DNA of 6,191 nt. Source: JBBQXV01 sp043785585 (GTDB lineage: Bacteria > Myxococcota_A > Polyangia > Polyangiales > Polyangiaceae). This document shows, piece by piece, positions 1 through 5,479 of the stretch (positions are counted from its first letter, which is position 1; the number at the start of each line of letters is the position of its first letter). The stretch spans positions 1 through 6,191 of the forward strand of contig JAYVXB010000284.1 of NCBI GenBank assembly GCA_043785585.1. The letters run 5' to 3'. The notes beneath the pieces are model-generated. The model worked only from the letters and a program-made list of their open reading frames with translations, was not told where the DNA came from and made no database searches. The translations under genes were made by a program, and so were the position numbers.

Positions 1-1
1 G

Positions 2-397
2 GTCAAAGTCGGCGACGAGTTCGTCGCGGAGTCGCCCGATGGCGACGAGATCGCGATGGAGGTCGTCGAGGTGAAGGACGATCTCGTCATCGTCGACGCG
101 AACCACCCGCTCGCCGGCGTGACCCTCCACTACCAAGTCAAAGTCCGCTCCGTCCGCGACGCGACCGAAGAAGAGGTCCACGCGGCCGCGACCGAGCTCG
201 AAGAAGCCCAGGGCGAAGAGCACGTCCACGGCGAAGGCTGCTCGCACGGTCACGCGCACGGCGACCACGCGCACGCGCACACGCACGAGGGCCACGAAGC
301 ACACGACGCACACGAGGCACACGAGGCACACGAGCACAGCGAAGTCCCGGACCTCGCGACGATCGGCAAGAAGAAGACCCCCAACCTGCCCAACTAG
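2..397 (+). CDS. slyD: SlyD-like FKBP-type peptidyl-prolyl cis-trans isomerase, C-terminal part
   Basis: Partial gene: the reading frame is open from the left edge and 131 residues are visible. The start (VKVGDEF) aligns with the insert-in-flap region of E. coli SlyD (VGMRFLAE...). The visible 'VDANHPLAG' corresponds to SlyD 'VDGNHMLAG', the return from the chaperone insert to the FKBP fold, and 'VRDATEEEVH' to SlyD 'IREATEEELAH'. SlyD proteins are cytosolic proline isomerases and holdases that also bind nickel or other metals through a C-terminal tail. Here the tail (visible residues about 74-112) has 15 histidines and one cysteine. It is therefore His-rich, without the many Cys of E. coli SlyD, and ends in a basic KKK segment. 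The isomerase active-site half lies outside the window. A metal-storage role is inferred from the tail. Family assignment is strong; the exact ortholog is less sure. Confidence 0.9.
   Translation, partial: VKVGDEFVAESPDGDEIAMEVVEVKDDLVIVDANHPLAGVTLHYQVKVRSVRDATEEEVHAAATELEEAQGEEHVHGEGCSHGHAHGDHAHAHTHEGHEAHDAHEAHEAHEHSEVPDLATIGKKKTPNLPN
296..331 (+). repeat. Four tandem 9-bp units in the SlyD His tail
   Basis: Four in-frame copies of GARGCACAC-like units (GAAGCACAC, GACGCACAC, then GAGGCACAC twice) encode (E/D)-A-H repeated four times. The next codons, GAG CAC, begin a degenerate fifth unit. All four Ala codons are GCA, while alanine elsewhere in this gene is mostly GCG or GCC. This suggests recent unit duplication rather than independent selection of each residue. 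Confidence 0.85.
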
Positions 398-408
398 GGC
401 ATATTTGC

Positions 409-436
409 GCCGCCCGACGGTTACCCCGTGGACGGC
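409..436 (+). terminator. Possible imperfect hairpin after slyD
   Basis: Bases 409-420 can pair with 426-436 around a 5-base loop (TTACC). The outer GCCG pairs CGGC, followed by one C/A mismatch, two G-C pairs, a bulged G, and inner ACGG pairing CCGT. It lies in the 53-bp gap between the slyD stop and the next start. There is no T-run after it, so it is not a classic intrinsic terminator. It could be an attenuating or mRNA-end structure, or chance in GC-rich DNA. Confidence 0.35.
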
Positions 437-450
437 AATGCGAGGACACG

Positions 451-633
451 ATGAGCAAGAAGGAAGTCATTCAGAGCTGGGATTGGGACGTTCGGGTCCG
501 CGAGCGCAACATCAAGCGTGGCCTCCTCGACGCGGAAATCGTCGAGAAGCAGATGGCCAAGCTCGTCGACAACGCGGAGCAGAGCGAGGCCGTCACGCTC
601 GCGCAGCCGGCGCTCGGCGGACGCCCGGACTGA
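451..633 (+). CDS. Small conserved-looking hypothetical protein (60 aa)
   Basis: ATG start with a GAGGA ribosome-binding motif at 442-446. The product is soluble and charged, with no signal peptide, membrane segment or cysteine. A tryptophan pair sits near the N-terminus (SWDWDVRVRERN, residues 9-20). A basic stretch (RERNIKRG) is followed by a probable helix (about 25-44) and a short acidic/Pro tail ending PALGGRPD. I recall similar small proteins with a 'D.RVRERN.KRG' core in other delta-proteobacterial/myxobacterial genomes, but no function is known to me. The stop is 8 bp before the DUF1844 start, so the two are probably translated from one message. Codon use matches the neighbours, and no other frame across this stretch looks better, so I take it as a real gene. 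Confidence 0.75.
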   Translation: MSKKEVIQSWDWDVRVRERNIKRGLLDAEIVEKQMAKLVDNAEQSEAVTLAQPALGGRPD

Positions 634-641
634 GCACGTCC

Positions 642-947
642 GTGACCGAGCCGAACAAGGACGAAGCTCTGCCGAACATCGATTTCTCGACGTTCGTGTT
701 GTCGCTGAGCCACTCGGCGCTGATGCACCTAGGCGAAGCGCCGGATCCCGAGTCGGGAAAGATGCTGCCGAACGCGACGCTCGCGCGGCAGACGATCGAT
801 CTCATCGGGATGCTCGAAGAGAAGACCAAGGGGAACCTGACGGGAGAAGAAGAGCGTCTGCTCGGGCAGATCCTCTTCGACTTGCGCCTGCGCTTCGTCG
901 AGCTCGAGAAGCGCGACAAGGGCGAACAGGGCGTAACGCAGAAGTAG
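642..947 (+). CDS. DUF1844 family protein (101 aa)
   Basis: Residues 15-87 show the DUF1844 pattern: 'FSTFVLSLSHSALMHLGE' near the N-terminus, then 'LARQTIDLIGMLEEKTKGNLT', then 'EEERLLGQILFDLRLRFVEL'. The family is small, soluble and mainly helical. It occurs in delta-proteobacteria, Acidobacteria and relatives, with no established function. I chose the GTG at 642 because it sits 8 bp after the preceding stop, gives the usual family length, and the upstream in-frame sequence (405-641) is only a shadow of the preceding gene. The Shine-Dalgarno is weak, so translational coupling to the upstream small gene is likely. The downstream HtrA gene starts 12 bp after the stop, which suggests one transcription unit. 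Family call is confident; role unknown. Confidence 0.85.
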   Translation: MTEPNKDEALPNIDFSTFVLSLSHSALMHLGEAPDPESGKMLPNATLARQTIDLIGMLEEKTKGNLTGEEERLLGQILFDLRLRFVELEKRDKGEQGVTQK

Positions 948-949
948 CG

Positions 950-955
950 AGGGAG
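950..955 (+). promoter_or_regulatory. Ribosome-binding site of the HtrA gene
   Basis: AGGGAG precedes two in-frame ATG codons at 960 (4-base spacer) and 966 (10-base spacer). The first is slightly close and the second slightly far, so the sequence does not decide between them. The products differ by two residues (MTMSLA versus MSLA), which does not affect the signal peptide. Confidence 0.6.
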
Positions 956-959
956 AACG

Positions 960-2228
960 ATGACGATGTCGTTGGCTGATCGCCGCTGGACCTTCGGTTC
1001 GGCCGCGGTCGTTTCGATCGTTTGTGTTTTCGCTGGGCTCGCGGCGCTTCAGGGCTGCGGAAAAGGCGCGAGCGCGGCGCCCGATGGCGGCGTTGCGATG
1101 CCGCTCGGCGCATCGTCCGCTGTACCGCTGACGCCGATTCCGACCGTCGCGTCCACGCCGCCGCCGCCTCCGCGGGGCGACGTCGACATCAAGAGCGGCC
1201 CGCTAAGCTTCGCGCCGATCGTCAAACGCGCGGACCTCAGCGTCGTGACGATCACGACCGTCGGCGAGGAAATCGAGCAGTCGCCGTACGGTCGCCGCAA
1301 GCGGACGCGCGAGCTCAAGGGGCTCGGCACCGGATTCATCATCGAGAAGGACGGCGTCGTCCTCACGAACAACCACGTCATCGAGTCCGCCGACGCGATC
1401 ACCGTCAAGCTGTCGGACGACCGCGACTTCGTCGCGAAGATCGTCGGGCGCGACGCGCAGACGGATCTCGCCGTCCTGAAGATCGACGCGAAGGATCTCA
1501 CGCCGCTCGCGCTCGGCGACTCCGACACGATGGAAGTCGGCGACTGGGTCGTCGCGATCGGAAACCCGTTCGGCTTGTCGCACACGGTGAGCGCGGGGAT
1601 CGTCAGCGCCAAGGGGCGAACACGCGACGACGTGCCGCTCGATCCGGCCGGCTACTACGACTTCATGCAGACGGATGCGTCGATCAATCCGGGCAACTCG
1701 GGCGGGCCGCTCCTCAATCTCAGGGGCGAGGTCGTCGGGATCAACACCGCGATCCGCGGCGGCGGCGCGCAAGGCATCGGGTTCGCGATCCCGATGAACA
1801 TGATCAAGCAGCTCCTGCCGATGCTCATGCGCGACGGGCACGTCACGCGGAGCGCGCTCGGCGTGCGGATTCGCGATCTGCGCGAGCTCGCGCCCGAAGA
1901 TCGCGCGGCGCTCAAGCTCGTCGACGACAAAGGCGCGGCGCTCGTGTCGGGCGGCGCGGTCGTCGAGTACGTCGATCCGGGCGGACCTGCGGATCGCGCG
2001 GGGCTCGCGCCGGGCGACGTCATCATCGCGTTCGAGCAAGAGACGATCGACCGGAGCGCCAAGCTCCGCTGGCTCGCGAGCACGTACGGCGTCGGCCGAG
2101 TCGCTTCGTTGCGCGTCGCGCGCGACGGAAAGCGCGTCGACGTGAAGGTGACGCTCGGTCAGCTCCCTGCGACCGCGGCGAAGCCGAGAGGCGGTCTCCC
2201 GCCCGGCTTTGGCCCGCCTCCCCACTGA
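960..2228 (+). CDS. HtrA/Deg-family serine protease, single PDZ, predicted lipoprotein
   Basis: The 422-aa product is an S1C trypsin-like protease of the cell envelope that would cut misfolded or regulatory proteins. Residues 1-32 form a signal peptide (basic DRR, then a hydrophobic stretch) ending in an LQGC lipobox, with Cys33 the predicted lipidation site. The Gln in the lipobox is less common. Residues 34-75 are a Pro/Ala linker with a PPPPP run. The protease domain spans about 80-290. The catalytic triad is His139 in TNNHVIES, Asp169 in TDLAVLKID and Ser247 in GNSGGP. One PDZ domain (about 298-400) contains the GGPADRAGLAPGDVI signature. A Pro/Gly-rich tail (GGLPPGFGPPPH) ends the protein. 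With one PDZ and a membrane anchor it resembles DegS or short DegQ-type members more than two-PDZ DegP. It lies 12 bp after DUF1844 and 44 bp before the ECF sigma gene. Family and active site are certain; substrate is unknown. Confidence 0.95.
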   Translation: MTMSLADRRWTFGSAAVVSIVCVFAGLAALQGCGKGASAAPDGGVAMPLGASSAVPLTPIPTVASTPPPPPRGDVDIKSGPLSFAPIVKRADLSVVTITTVGEEIEQSPYGRRKRTRELKGLGTGFIIEKDGVVLTNNHVIESADAITVKLSDDRDFVAKIVGRDAQTDLAVLKIDAKDLTPLALGDSDTMEVGDWVVAIGNPFGLSHTVSAGIVSAKGRTRDDVPLDPAGYYDFMQTDASINPGNSGGPLLNLRGEVVGINTAIRGGGAQGIGFAIPMNMIKQLLPMLMRDGHVTRSALGVRIRDLRELAPEDRAALKLVDDKGAALVSGGAVVEYVDPGGPADRAGLAPGDVIIAFEQETIDRSAKLRWLASTYGVGRVASLRVARDGKRVDVKVTLGQLPATAAKPRGGLPPGFGPPPH

Positions 2229-2256
2229 GAAACAGCGGGCCGCACCACAGAAAGCG

Positions 2257-2272
2257 TACTACCCTCGCCGGG
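2257..2272 (+). promoter_or_regulatory. Possible -10 element of a very short-leader promoter before the sigma gene
   Basis: The GTACTACCCT segment contains TACCCT (2260-2265), which fits the TANNNT -10 core. Its T lies 13 bases before the sigma ATG, so a transcript starting about 12 bases downstream would have almost no leader. No AG-rich ribosome-binding site precedes this ATG, which agrees with leaderless translation. No recognisable -35 is present. A similar arrangement occurs before the gene at 4530. Confidence 0.3.
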
Positions 2273-3196
2273 ATGTCGGTTGTGCGGCCCCACCCTCACG
2301 GACCTCCGCCTGCGAGCGAGGCCGCGCCGCGTGATTCCGACGCCGCGGGTGCTCCCGATCGCGACTCGGTCGAGCCGGCCGAGCCGCATGCACGCGCGCC
2401 AGAGAGCAAACCGTTCGGTCCTTCTGCTCCGCCGCCGATGCCGTTGAATACGCGCAAGGTCGGCGCGTCCAACAACAAGCAGCAACGAGCAAAGGAAGCA
2501 GAGGAAGATCGTGCGCTTATTGCGCGAGCTCAGGCCGGGGATGCTGAGGCGTTTCGACACCTCGTCGAACGTCATCAACGCCGAGCCTTCGCCATCGCGC
2601 TTGCCTTGGTCCGTGACGAGAACGATGCCCGCGAGCTCGTCCAAGACGCTTTTTTGCGGGTCTTCCGTGGCCTCTCCTCCTTTCAAGGAGGGTCCAGCTT
2701 CTTCACATGGCTTTACCGAATCATCACGAATCTCAGCATCGATCTCATTCGCAAGCCGGGTCGCCAAACGAGCGACATCGATGACGCCCGGCTCGAAATG
2801 GAGGAAACCAACGACGTCGACCAGCCGTTTCTCAGTCGCTTCGACGGGGCCGATCCGGCCGACGTCGTTCGGCGACGCGAGATCGGCGCAAGGCTGCAAA
2901 CGGCGCTCGACGCGCTTCCCAGCTACCACCGCGCGGTCATCGTGATGCGCGAGGTCGAAGGCCTGAGCTATGAAGAAATGGCTCAGGCGATGGGGGTTTC
3001 CAAAGGGACCATCATGAGCCGCTTGTTTCACGCCCGTCAGAAGCTCCAGCGCGCGCTGGCCGACTGCTACAAAGAGCAGATCGGCGTGCATGCGCCTGGA
3101 CGTGGCGAGAGCGAACCCGAGGTCGAGACGGCGCCCGCATCGCCGGTATCGGTCGGGAACGGCGCGCCCAAGAGCGAAGAGGGGAAGGCGTCATGA
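2273..3196 (+). CDS. ECF-type RNA polymerase sigma factor (sigma-70 family)
   Basis: This 307-aa product would direct RNA polymerase to a specific regulon. Residues 1-75 are a Pro/Ala/charged, probably disordered extension not typical of ECF sigmas. Region 2 spans about 82-162, with 'DENDARELVQDAFLRVFRGL' (region 2.1-2.2) and 'FFTWLYRIITNLSIDLIRK' (2.3-2.4, -10 recognition). A long acidic linker (163-205) follows. Region 4 spans about 208-262, with the helix-turn-helix 'SYEEMAQAMGVSKGTIMSR' for -35 recognition. A Glu/Pro-rich tail (about 275-307) ends the protein. The ATG at 2273 was chosen because upstream in-frame sequence is a shadow of the protease gene. It has no clear Shine-Dalgarno; GTG 2282 or a start nearer residue 70 cannot be excluded. 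It overlaps the next gene by ATGA, the usual sigma/anti-sigma layout. The 5' half is visibly less GC-rich than its neighbours. Confidence 0.93.
   Translation: MSVVRPHPHGPPPASEAAPRDSDAAGAPDRDSVEPAEPHARAPESKPFGPSAPPPMPLNTRKVGASNNKQQRAKEAEEDRALIARAQAGDAEAFRHLVERHQRRAFAIALALVRDENDARELVQDAFLRVFRGLSSFQGGSSFFTWLYRIITNLSIDLIRKPGRQTSDIDDARLEMEETNDVDQPFLSRFDGADPADVVRRREIGARLQTALDALPSYHRAVIVMREVEGLSYEEMAQAMGVSKGTIMSRLFHARQKLQRALADCYKEQIGVHAPGRGESEPEVETAPASPVSVGNGAPKSEEGKAS
2676..2691 (+). other. Internal inverted repeat with a perfect Shine-Dalgarno arm
   Basis: CCTCCTT (2676-2682) and AAGGAGG (2685-2691) form a 7-bp perfect inverted repeat with a 2-base centre, inside sigma region 2. One arm is the full anti-SD complement; the other equals the anti-SD sequence itself. 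The two-base centre is too tight for a full hairpin, so one or two closing pairs would open. The first ATG after it (2707) is out of frame and reads only about 25 codons, so there is no sign of an internal gene. Confidence 0.5.
3179..3188 (+). promoter_or_regulatory. Strong ribosome-binding site for the anti-sigma gene
   Basis: The purine run GAGGGGAAGG lies within the last codons of the sigma gene, 4-8 bases before the ATG at 3193. Together with the ATGA overlap it supports coupled, roughly stoichiometric production of sigma and anti-sigma. Confidence 0.7.
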
Positions 3197-3867
3197 GCCT
3201 CTCGCCCGACAAGACGATGCTGCTGATGGCGCTGGCCGACGGCGAGCTCGAAGGCGACGAGCGCGCGGAGGCCGAGACGCTCGTCGCGACGAACGAAGAA
3301 GCGCGGAGCGTGGTCGAAGCGCTGCGCGGTCCGGCGTCCGAGGCGCTGGCCGATTGGGTCGCGACGTCTCAGCTGGAGCGCGCCGACCGCGCGATCGCGG
3401 CGGGGGCCGAGTCGATCGCCGGCACCGTGATGCAGCGGATCGCCGACGACGCCAAACGCGGGGCAAACGTGTCGAGCCTCGACGCGGCGCGCAGGTCTCG
3501 TCAGGCTCGCGATGCGCGGCTGAAGGTGTCGGCGGTCGTCGTCGCGGTCGCAACGCTCGCGGCAGGCGTGTTCTTCTACGTCGGCTCCGAGCATGCCGGG
3601 CCGCTCGCTCCCCCGTCCGCACCTGTCGCGAGCGCGCCCACGCCGCCGGCGCCGGTCACCGTGCCGATGCCTTCGCCCTCGGCTCTCGCGAACGCAGATC
3701 CCTCGCAAGCACCTGATGTTCCTTCTCCCGGACCGGAGGTCACGATCGAGTCGTCGACGTCGCATGACGTCACCGTCTTCCACGTTCCGGCGTCGATCGG
3801 CGCGGCAGTGAATACGCCTGGCAGTGTCATCGTCTGGATCGGCGACGACAAGCCGCAAGGAAAGTAG
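3193..3867 (+). CDS. Membrane-anchored anti-sigma-like protein
   Basis: The 224-aa product starts with a short segment typical of anti-sigma domains: 'LLMALADGELEGDERAEAETLV' (residues 10-31), followed by helices to about 95. It contains no cysteine at all, so it is not a zinc-binding (ZAS) anti-sigma. A single transmembrane helix lies at about 112-130, preceded by a strongly basic stretch (RRSRQARDARLK, 100-111). This places the N-terminus in the cytoplasm, where it could hold the sigma factor. Residues about 135-180 are a Pro/Ala/Ser spacer. The periplasmic end (about 183-220) has alternating hydrophobic strands (VTVFHVPA, SVIVWIGDD). The 4-bp ATGA overlap with the sigma gene is strong contextual support. 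I infer that sigma is sequestered at the membrane and released on an envelope signal. Sequence similarity alone would leave this as a hypothetical membrane protein. Confidence 0.75.
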   Translation: MSLSPDKTMLLMALADGELEGDERAEAETLVATNEEARSVVEALRGPASEALADWVATSQLERADRAIAAGAESIAGTVMQRIADDAKRGANVSSLDAARRSRQARDARLKVSAVVVAVATLAAGVFFYVGSEHAGPLAPPSAPVASAPTPPAPVTVPMPSPSALANADPSQAPDVPSPGPEVTIESSTSHDVTVFHVPASIGAAVNTPGSVIVWIGDDKPQGK

Positions 3868-3873
3868 ACTCTG

Positions 3874-4431
3874 ATGACGCTTCGAACGAGCCGCACCTCA
3901 GTCTCGCAACGCCTGTCCCGTCGTCTGCCTCGTCGAACGATGCTGAGCGGCGCGTTCGTCGTCGCCGCGGCCGCGCTCTTCTGCGCGGTCCCCGTCGCGC
4001 ACGCCGACGTCGACGCCTCGCCGACGGCCGCGGCGAAGGGGGTGAACGCCGAGTTCATCGTCATCCTGGCCTCGCAAGCGAACGACGCCGGCGCCGACGA
4101 TCCCGAAGTGAAGAAGTGGAACCCCGCGGGGCCGCTGTCGCTCTTCAAGACGCGCAAGGTTCTCTCGATCGTCGGCAAGACGCGCCTCGTGCAGGGCGCG
4201 GCGCCGGTCATTCTCCGAGTCCCGGACGGGCCGACGCTGGGCGTGAAGTTCCTCGACACGATTCGCGACGAGAAGAAGGGCATCCGCCATAGCCTCCACG
4301 CCGAGCTCACGTCGGGCACCGGCGCGACCGCGGTCGGCATCACGGCCGGGCCCGACGATCGCTTGTTCATCGCGGGGCCGACGTACAAGTCCGGCACGCT
4401 GTTCTTCGGGATCCACGTCTTCAAGGACTGA
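3874..4431 (+). CDS. Exported protein of unknown function, co-transcribed with the sigma/anti-sigma pair
   Basis: The 185-aa product starts 6 bp after the anti-sigma stop. An AAGGAAAG ribosome-binding motif (3857-3864) lies 9 bases before ATG 3874. The N-terminus is unusually long and Arg-rich (residues 1-22, ending PRRTMLSG), then hydrophobic (25-42), with a signal-peptidase site VAHA|D after Ala44. RRTML resembles a twin-arginine motif. ATG 3940 (Met23) would give an ordinary but basic-poor signal peptide. The mature part (45-185) looks beta-rich: 'AEFIVILASQ' at its start, 'PVILRVPDG' in the middle, and a C-terminal 'DRLFIAGPTYKSGTLFFGIHVF'. I have seen similar '..FFVAGQ.Y..G.L..GI' endings in small exported proteins of delta-proteobacteria, without a known role. 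The context suggests an accessory or sensor partner of the sigma system, which is inference. Confidence 0.8.
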   Translation: MTLRTSRTSVSQRLSRRLPRRTMLSGAFVVAAAALFCAVPVAHADVDASPTAAAKGVNAEFIVILASQANDAGADDPEVKKWNPAGPLSLFKTRKVLSIVGKTRLVQGAAPVILRVPDGPTLGVKFLDTIRDEKKGIRHSLHAELTSGTGATAVGITAGPDDRLFIAGPTYKSGTLFFGIHVFKD

Positions 4432-4510
4432 GGCCGAATAGGACGGCGGGTGCCGGGCGTAGAAGCGTGCACGAGATGCGTGTGCCGGCTTTTCGCCCGT
4501 TCCTGGACCG

Positions 4511-4522
4511 TGTGCTAATCGT
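4511..4522 (+). promoter_or_regulatory. Possible extended -10 element before the SH3b protein
   Basis: TGTGCTAAT (4511-4519) reads as a TGN extended motif plus a GCTAAT hexamer, in the only AT-leaning stretch of the 98-bp gap. It ends 11 bases before ATG 4530, so the transcript would be nearly leaderless. No clear -35 is visible. It resembles the GTACTA segment before the sigma gene in both sequence (GTRCTA) and spacing. Confidence 0.3.
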
Positions 4523-4529
4523 GGGGCCG

Positions 4530-5432
4530 ATGTTTTCGCGCAAGGTCGACGCGCCGCCCGCGTTTCAAATCCCCGTCGCCGCTCAAGACCGTCCGTCCTG
4601 GGTTCGCGTCGGCGTCATCGCCGCCGTCGGGTTCGCGATCGGCATCGCGTGGCCGCGGATCGCGGGGATCAAGCTCGGGCCGAACGCGCCTGAGCCCGGC
4701 GCGCACGCCAGCGCCGCCGCGAAGTCCTCCGATCCAGCGACGAGCGCTCCGAGCGCCGCGCTCACCGCGCCTTTGCTCCCTTCGCCCGTCGCGTCGATCG
4801 CGACCGCAGCGACGAGCGGCGGCGCGCCGACGATCACGTTCGGCCACGGCTTCGTCCTGTCGTGCAAAAATAAGGACGGTGACACGCTGAAGGGCGCTGC
4901 GTGCGGCGCGGTCGGCGGCTTCGAAGGGCTCGCGCAGCCGCGACTGAAGAAGCTCGCGCAGTGCCCCGCGGCCGAGGGCGTGTCCGGAAAGCTCGCGGTC
5001 GTCTTGACGATCGATTTCTCGGCGAGCCACATCGGCGTCGACACCGGCAAGCAGACCACGATCCCGTCGCCCGACGGTCTCTACGCCTGCATGCGGTCCG
5101 CGTTTCAAGGCGCGCCGATCGGCGGCCTCGAGCACGACCACACGCGCTACAGCATCCTCTACACGGTGACGCTCGCGGCGCCCGCAGGTTCGACGGGGAC
5201 GCCCAGCGGCGCGGCGTCGACACAAGCTGGCGACGCGAAAGACTCGTCCGCGCAAGTCACGTGGGAGACGGCGCTCGTCCGCGACGCACCGCGCACCGGA
5301 AATATCGTCGCGCGCCTCCCGCGCGGAACGAAGCTGCAGCTCGGCGTGGCGAAGGACGGCTGGTACCCGATCAAATACGGCGCCGACTTCGCGACCGAAG
5401 GCTGGGTCTACCGCGGCGCGATCGGAAAATGA
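4530..5432 (+). CDS. Single-pass envelope protein with AgmX/TonB-C-like domain and C-terminal SH3b domain
   Basis: From ATG 4530 the product has 300 aa. Residues 1-23 are cytoplasmic. A transmembrane helix lies at about 24-42 (WVRVGVIAAVGFAIGIAW). An Ala/Pro/Ser linker runs to about 100. The domain at 102-215 has four cysteines (112, 125, 145, 187). Its 'C....G.L.V.LTIDFS' and 'LYACMRSAFQG' followed by 'YSILYTVTL' follow the layout of the C-terminal domain of myxobacterial AgmX/TonB-like proteins. Residues 241-300 are a bacterial SH3 domain (VRDAPRTGNIVARLPRGTKL, DGWYPIKY, GWVYRGAIGK), a fold often binding peptidoglycan or peptides. The start is uncertain: in-frame GTG 4467 and ATG 4476 would add up to 21 residues. 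I prefer 4530 because of the possible short-leader promoter and the normal membrane-protein N-terminus. Function is unknown; SH3b is secure and the middle domain moderately so. Confidence 0.8.
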   Translation: MFSRKVDAPPAFQIPVAAQDRPSWVRVGVIAAVGFAIGIAWPRIAGIKLGPNAPEPGAHASAAAKSSDPATSAPSAALTAPLLPSPVASIATAATSGGAPTITFGHGFVLSCKNKDGDTLKGAACGAVGGFEGLAQPRLKKLAQCPAAEGVSGKLAVVLTIDFSASHIGVDTGKQTTIPSPDGLYACMRSAFQGAPIGGLEHDHTRYSILYTVTLAAPAGSTGTPSGAASTQAGDAKDSSAQVTWETALVRDAPRTGNIVARLPRGTKLQLGVAKDGWYPIKYGADFATEGWVYRGAIGK

Positions 5433-5433
5433 G

Positions 5434-5454
5434 ATCGCGCGCCTCCCGCGCGAT
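5434..5454 (+). terminator. GC-rich hairpin at the convergent gene ends
   Basis: ATCGCGCG (5434-5441) pairs perfectly with CGCGCGAT (5447-5454) around a 5-base loop (CCTCC), one base after the stop of the SH3b gene. An 8-bp stem between convergent genes fits a transcript-end structure usable from both strands. No T-run follows on either strand, so termination by this element alone is unproven. Confidence 0.55.
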
Positions 5455-5479
5455 GTCATCCTGAGCGAAGCGAAGGATC
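5454..5479. repeat. Dispersed intergenic repeat (CATCCTGAGCGAAGCGAAGG type)
   Basis: I recognise this 26-bp sequence as a short palindromic repeat seen between genes in many unrelated environmental bacterial genomes. On the plus strand it folds as outer stem ATCCT (5458-5462)/AGGAT (5474-5478), tandem G-A/A-G mismatches, and an inner GCGAAGC (5465-5471). The 11-mer GCGAAGCGAAG (5465-5475) recurs at 5487-5497, a possible decayed second copy. It lies in the 68-bp gap between convergent stops, the usual location for such elements. Confidence 0.7.

Noticed and set aside
402..407. TATTTG as a -10 promoter element in the AT-rich spot after slyD
   Set aside because: No -35 at the right spacing, and the last position does not match. 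The AT-rich patch is only about ten bases long.
405..641. Longer N-terminus for the DUF1844 protein from TTG 405
   Set aside because: It would overlap the 60-aa gene completely and adds basic sequence absent from the family. GTG 642 gives the expected length.
1203..2225. A 340-codon open frame on the minus strand, opposite htrA
   Set aside because: It is Arg/Asp-rich with no domain pattern and mirrors the GC-biased third positions of the clearly real HtrA protease gene.
1022..2272. In-frame extension of the sigma gene some 417 codons upstream, giving a 724-residue protein
   Set aside because: The extension is Arg-rich low-complexity sequence that overlaps the protease in another frame. The sigma domains begin well after 2273.
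2159..3091. A 310-codon open frame on the minus strand, opposite the sigma gene
   Set aside because: There is no recognisable domain, and it lies wholly opposite a sigma factor with intact regions 2 and 4.
3067..3858. Minus-strand open frames opposite the anti-sigma gene, rich in Arg and Asp
   Set aside because: This is the typical antisense shadow of high-GC coding DNA. The plus-strand frame has an anti-sigma-like start, a membrane helix and an ATGA overlap.
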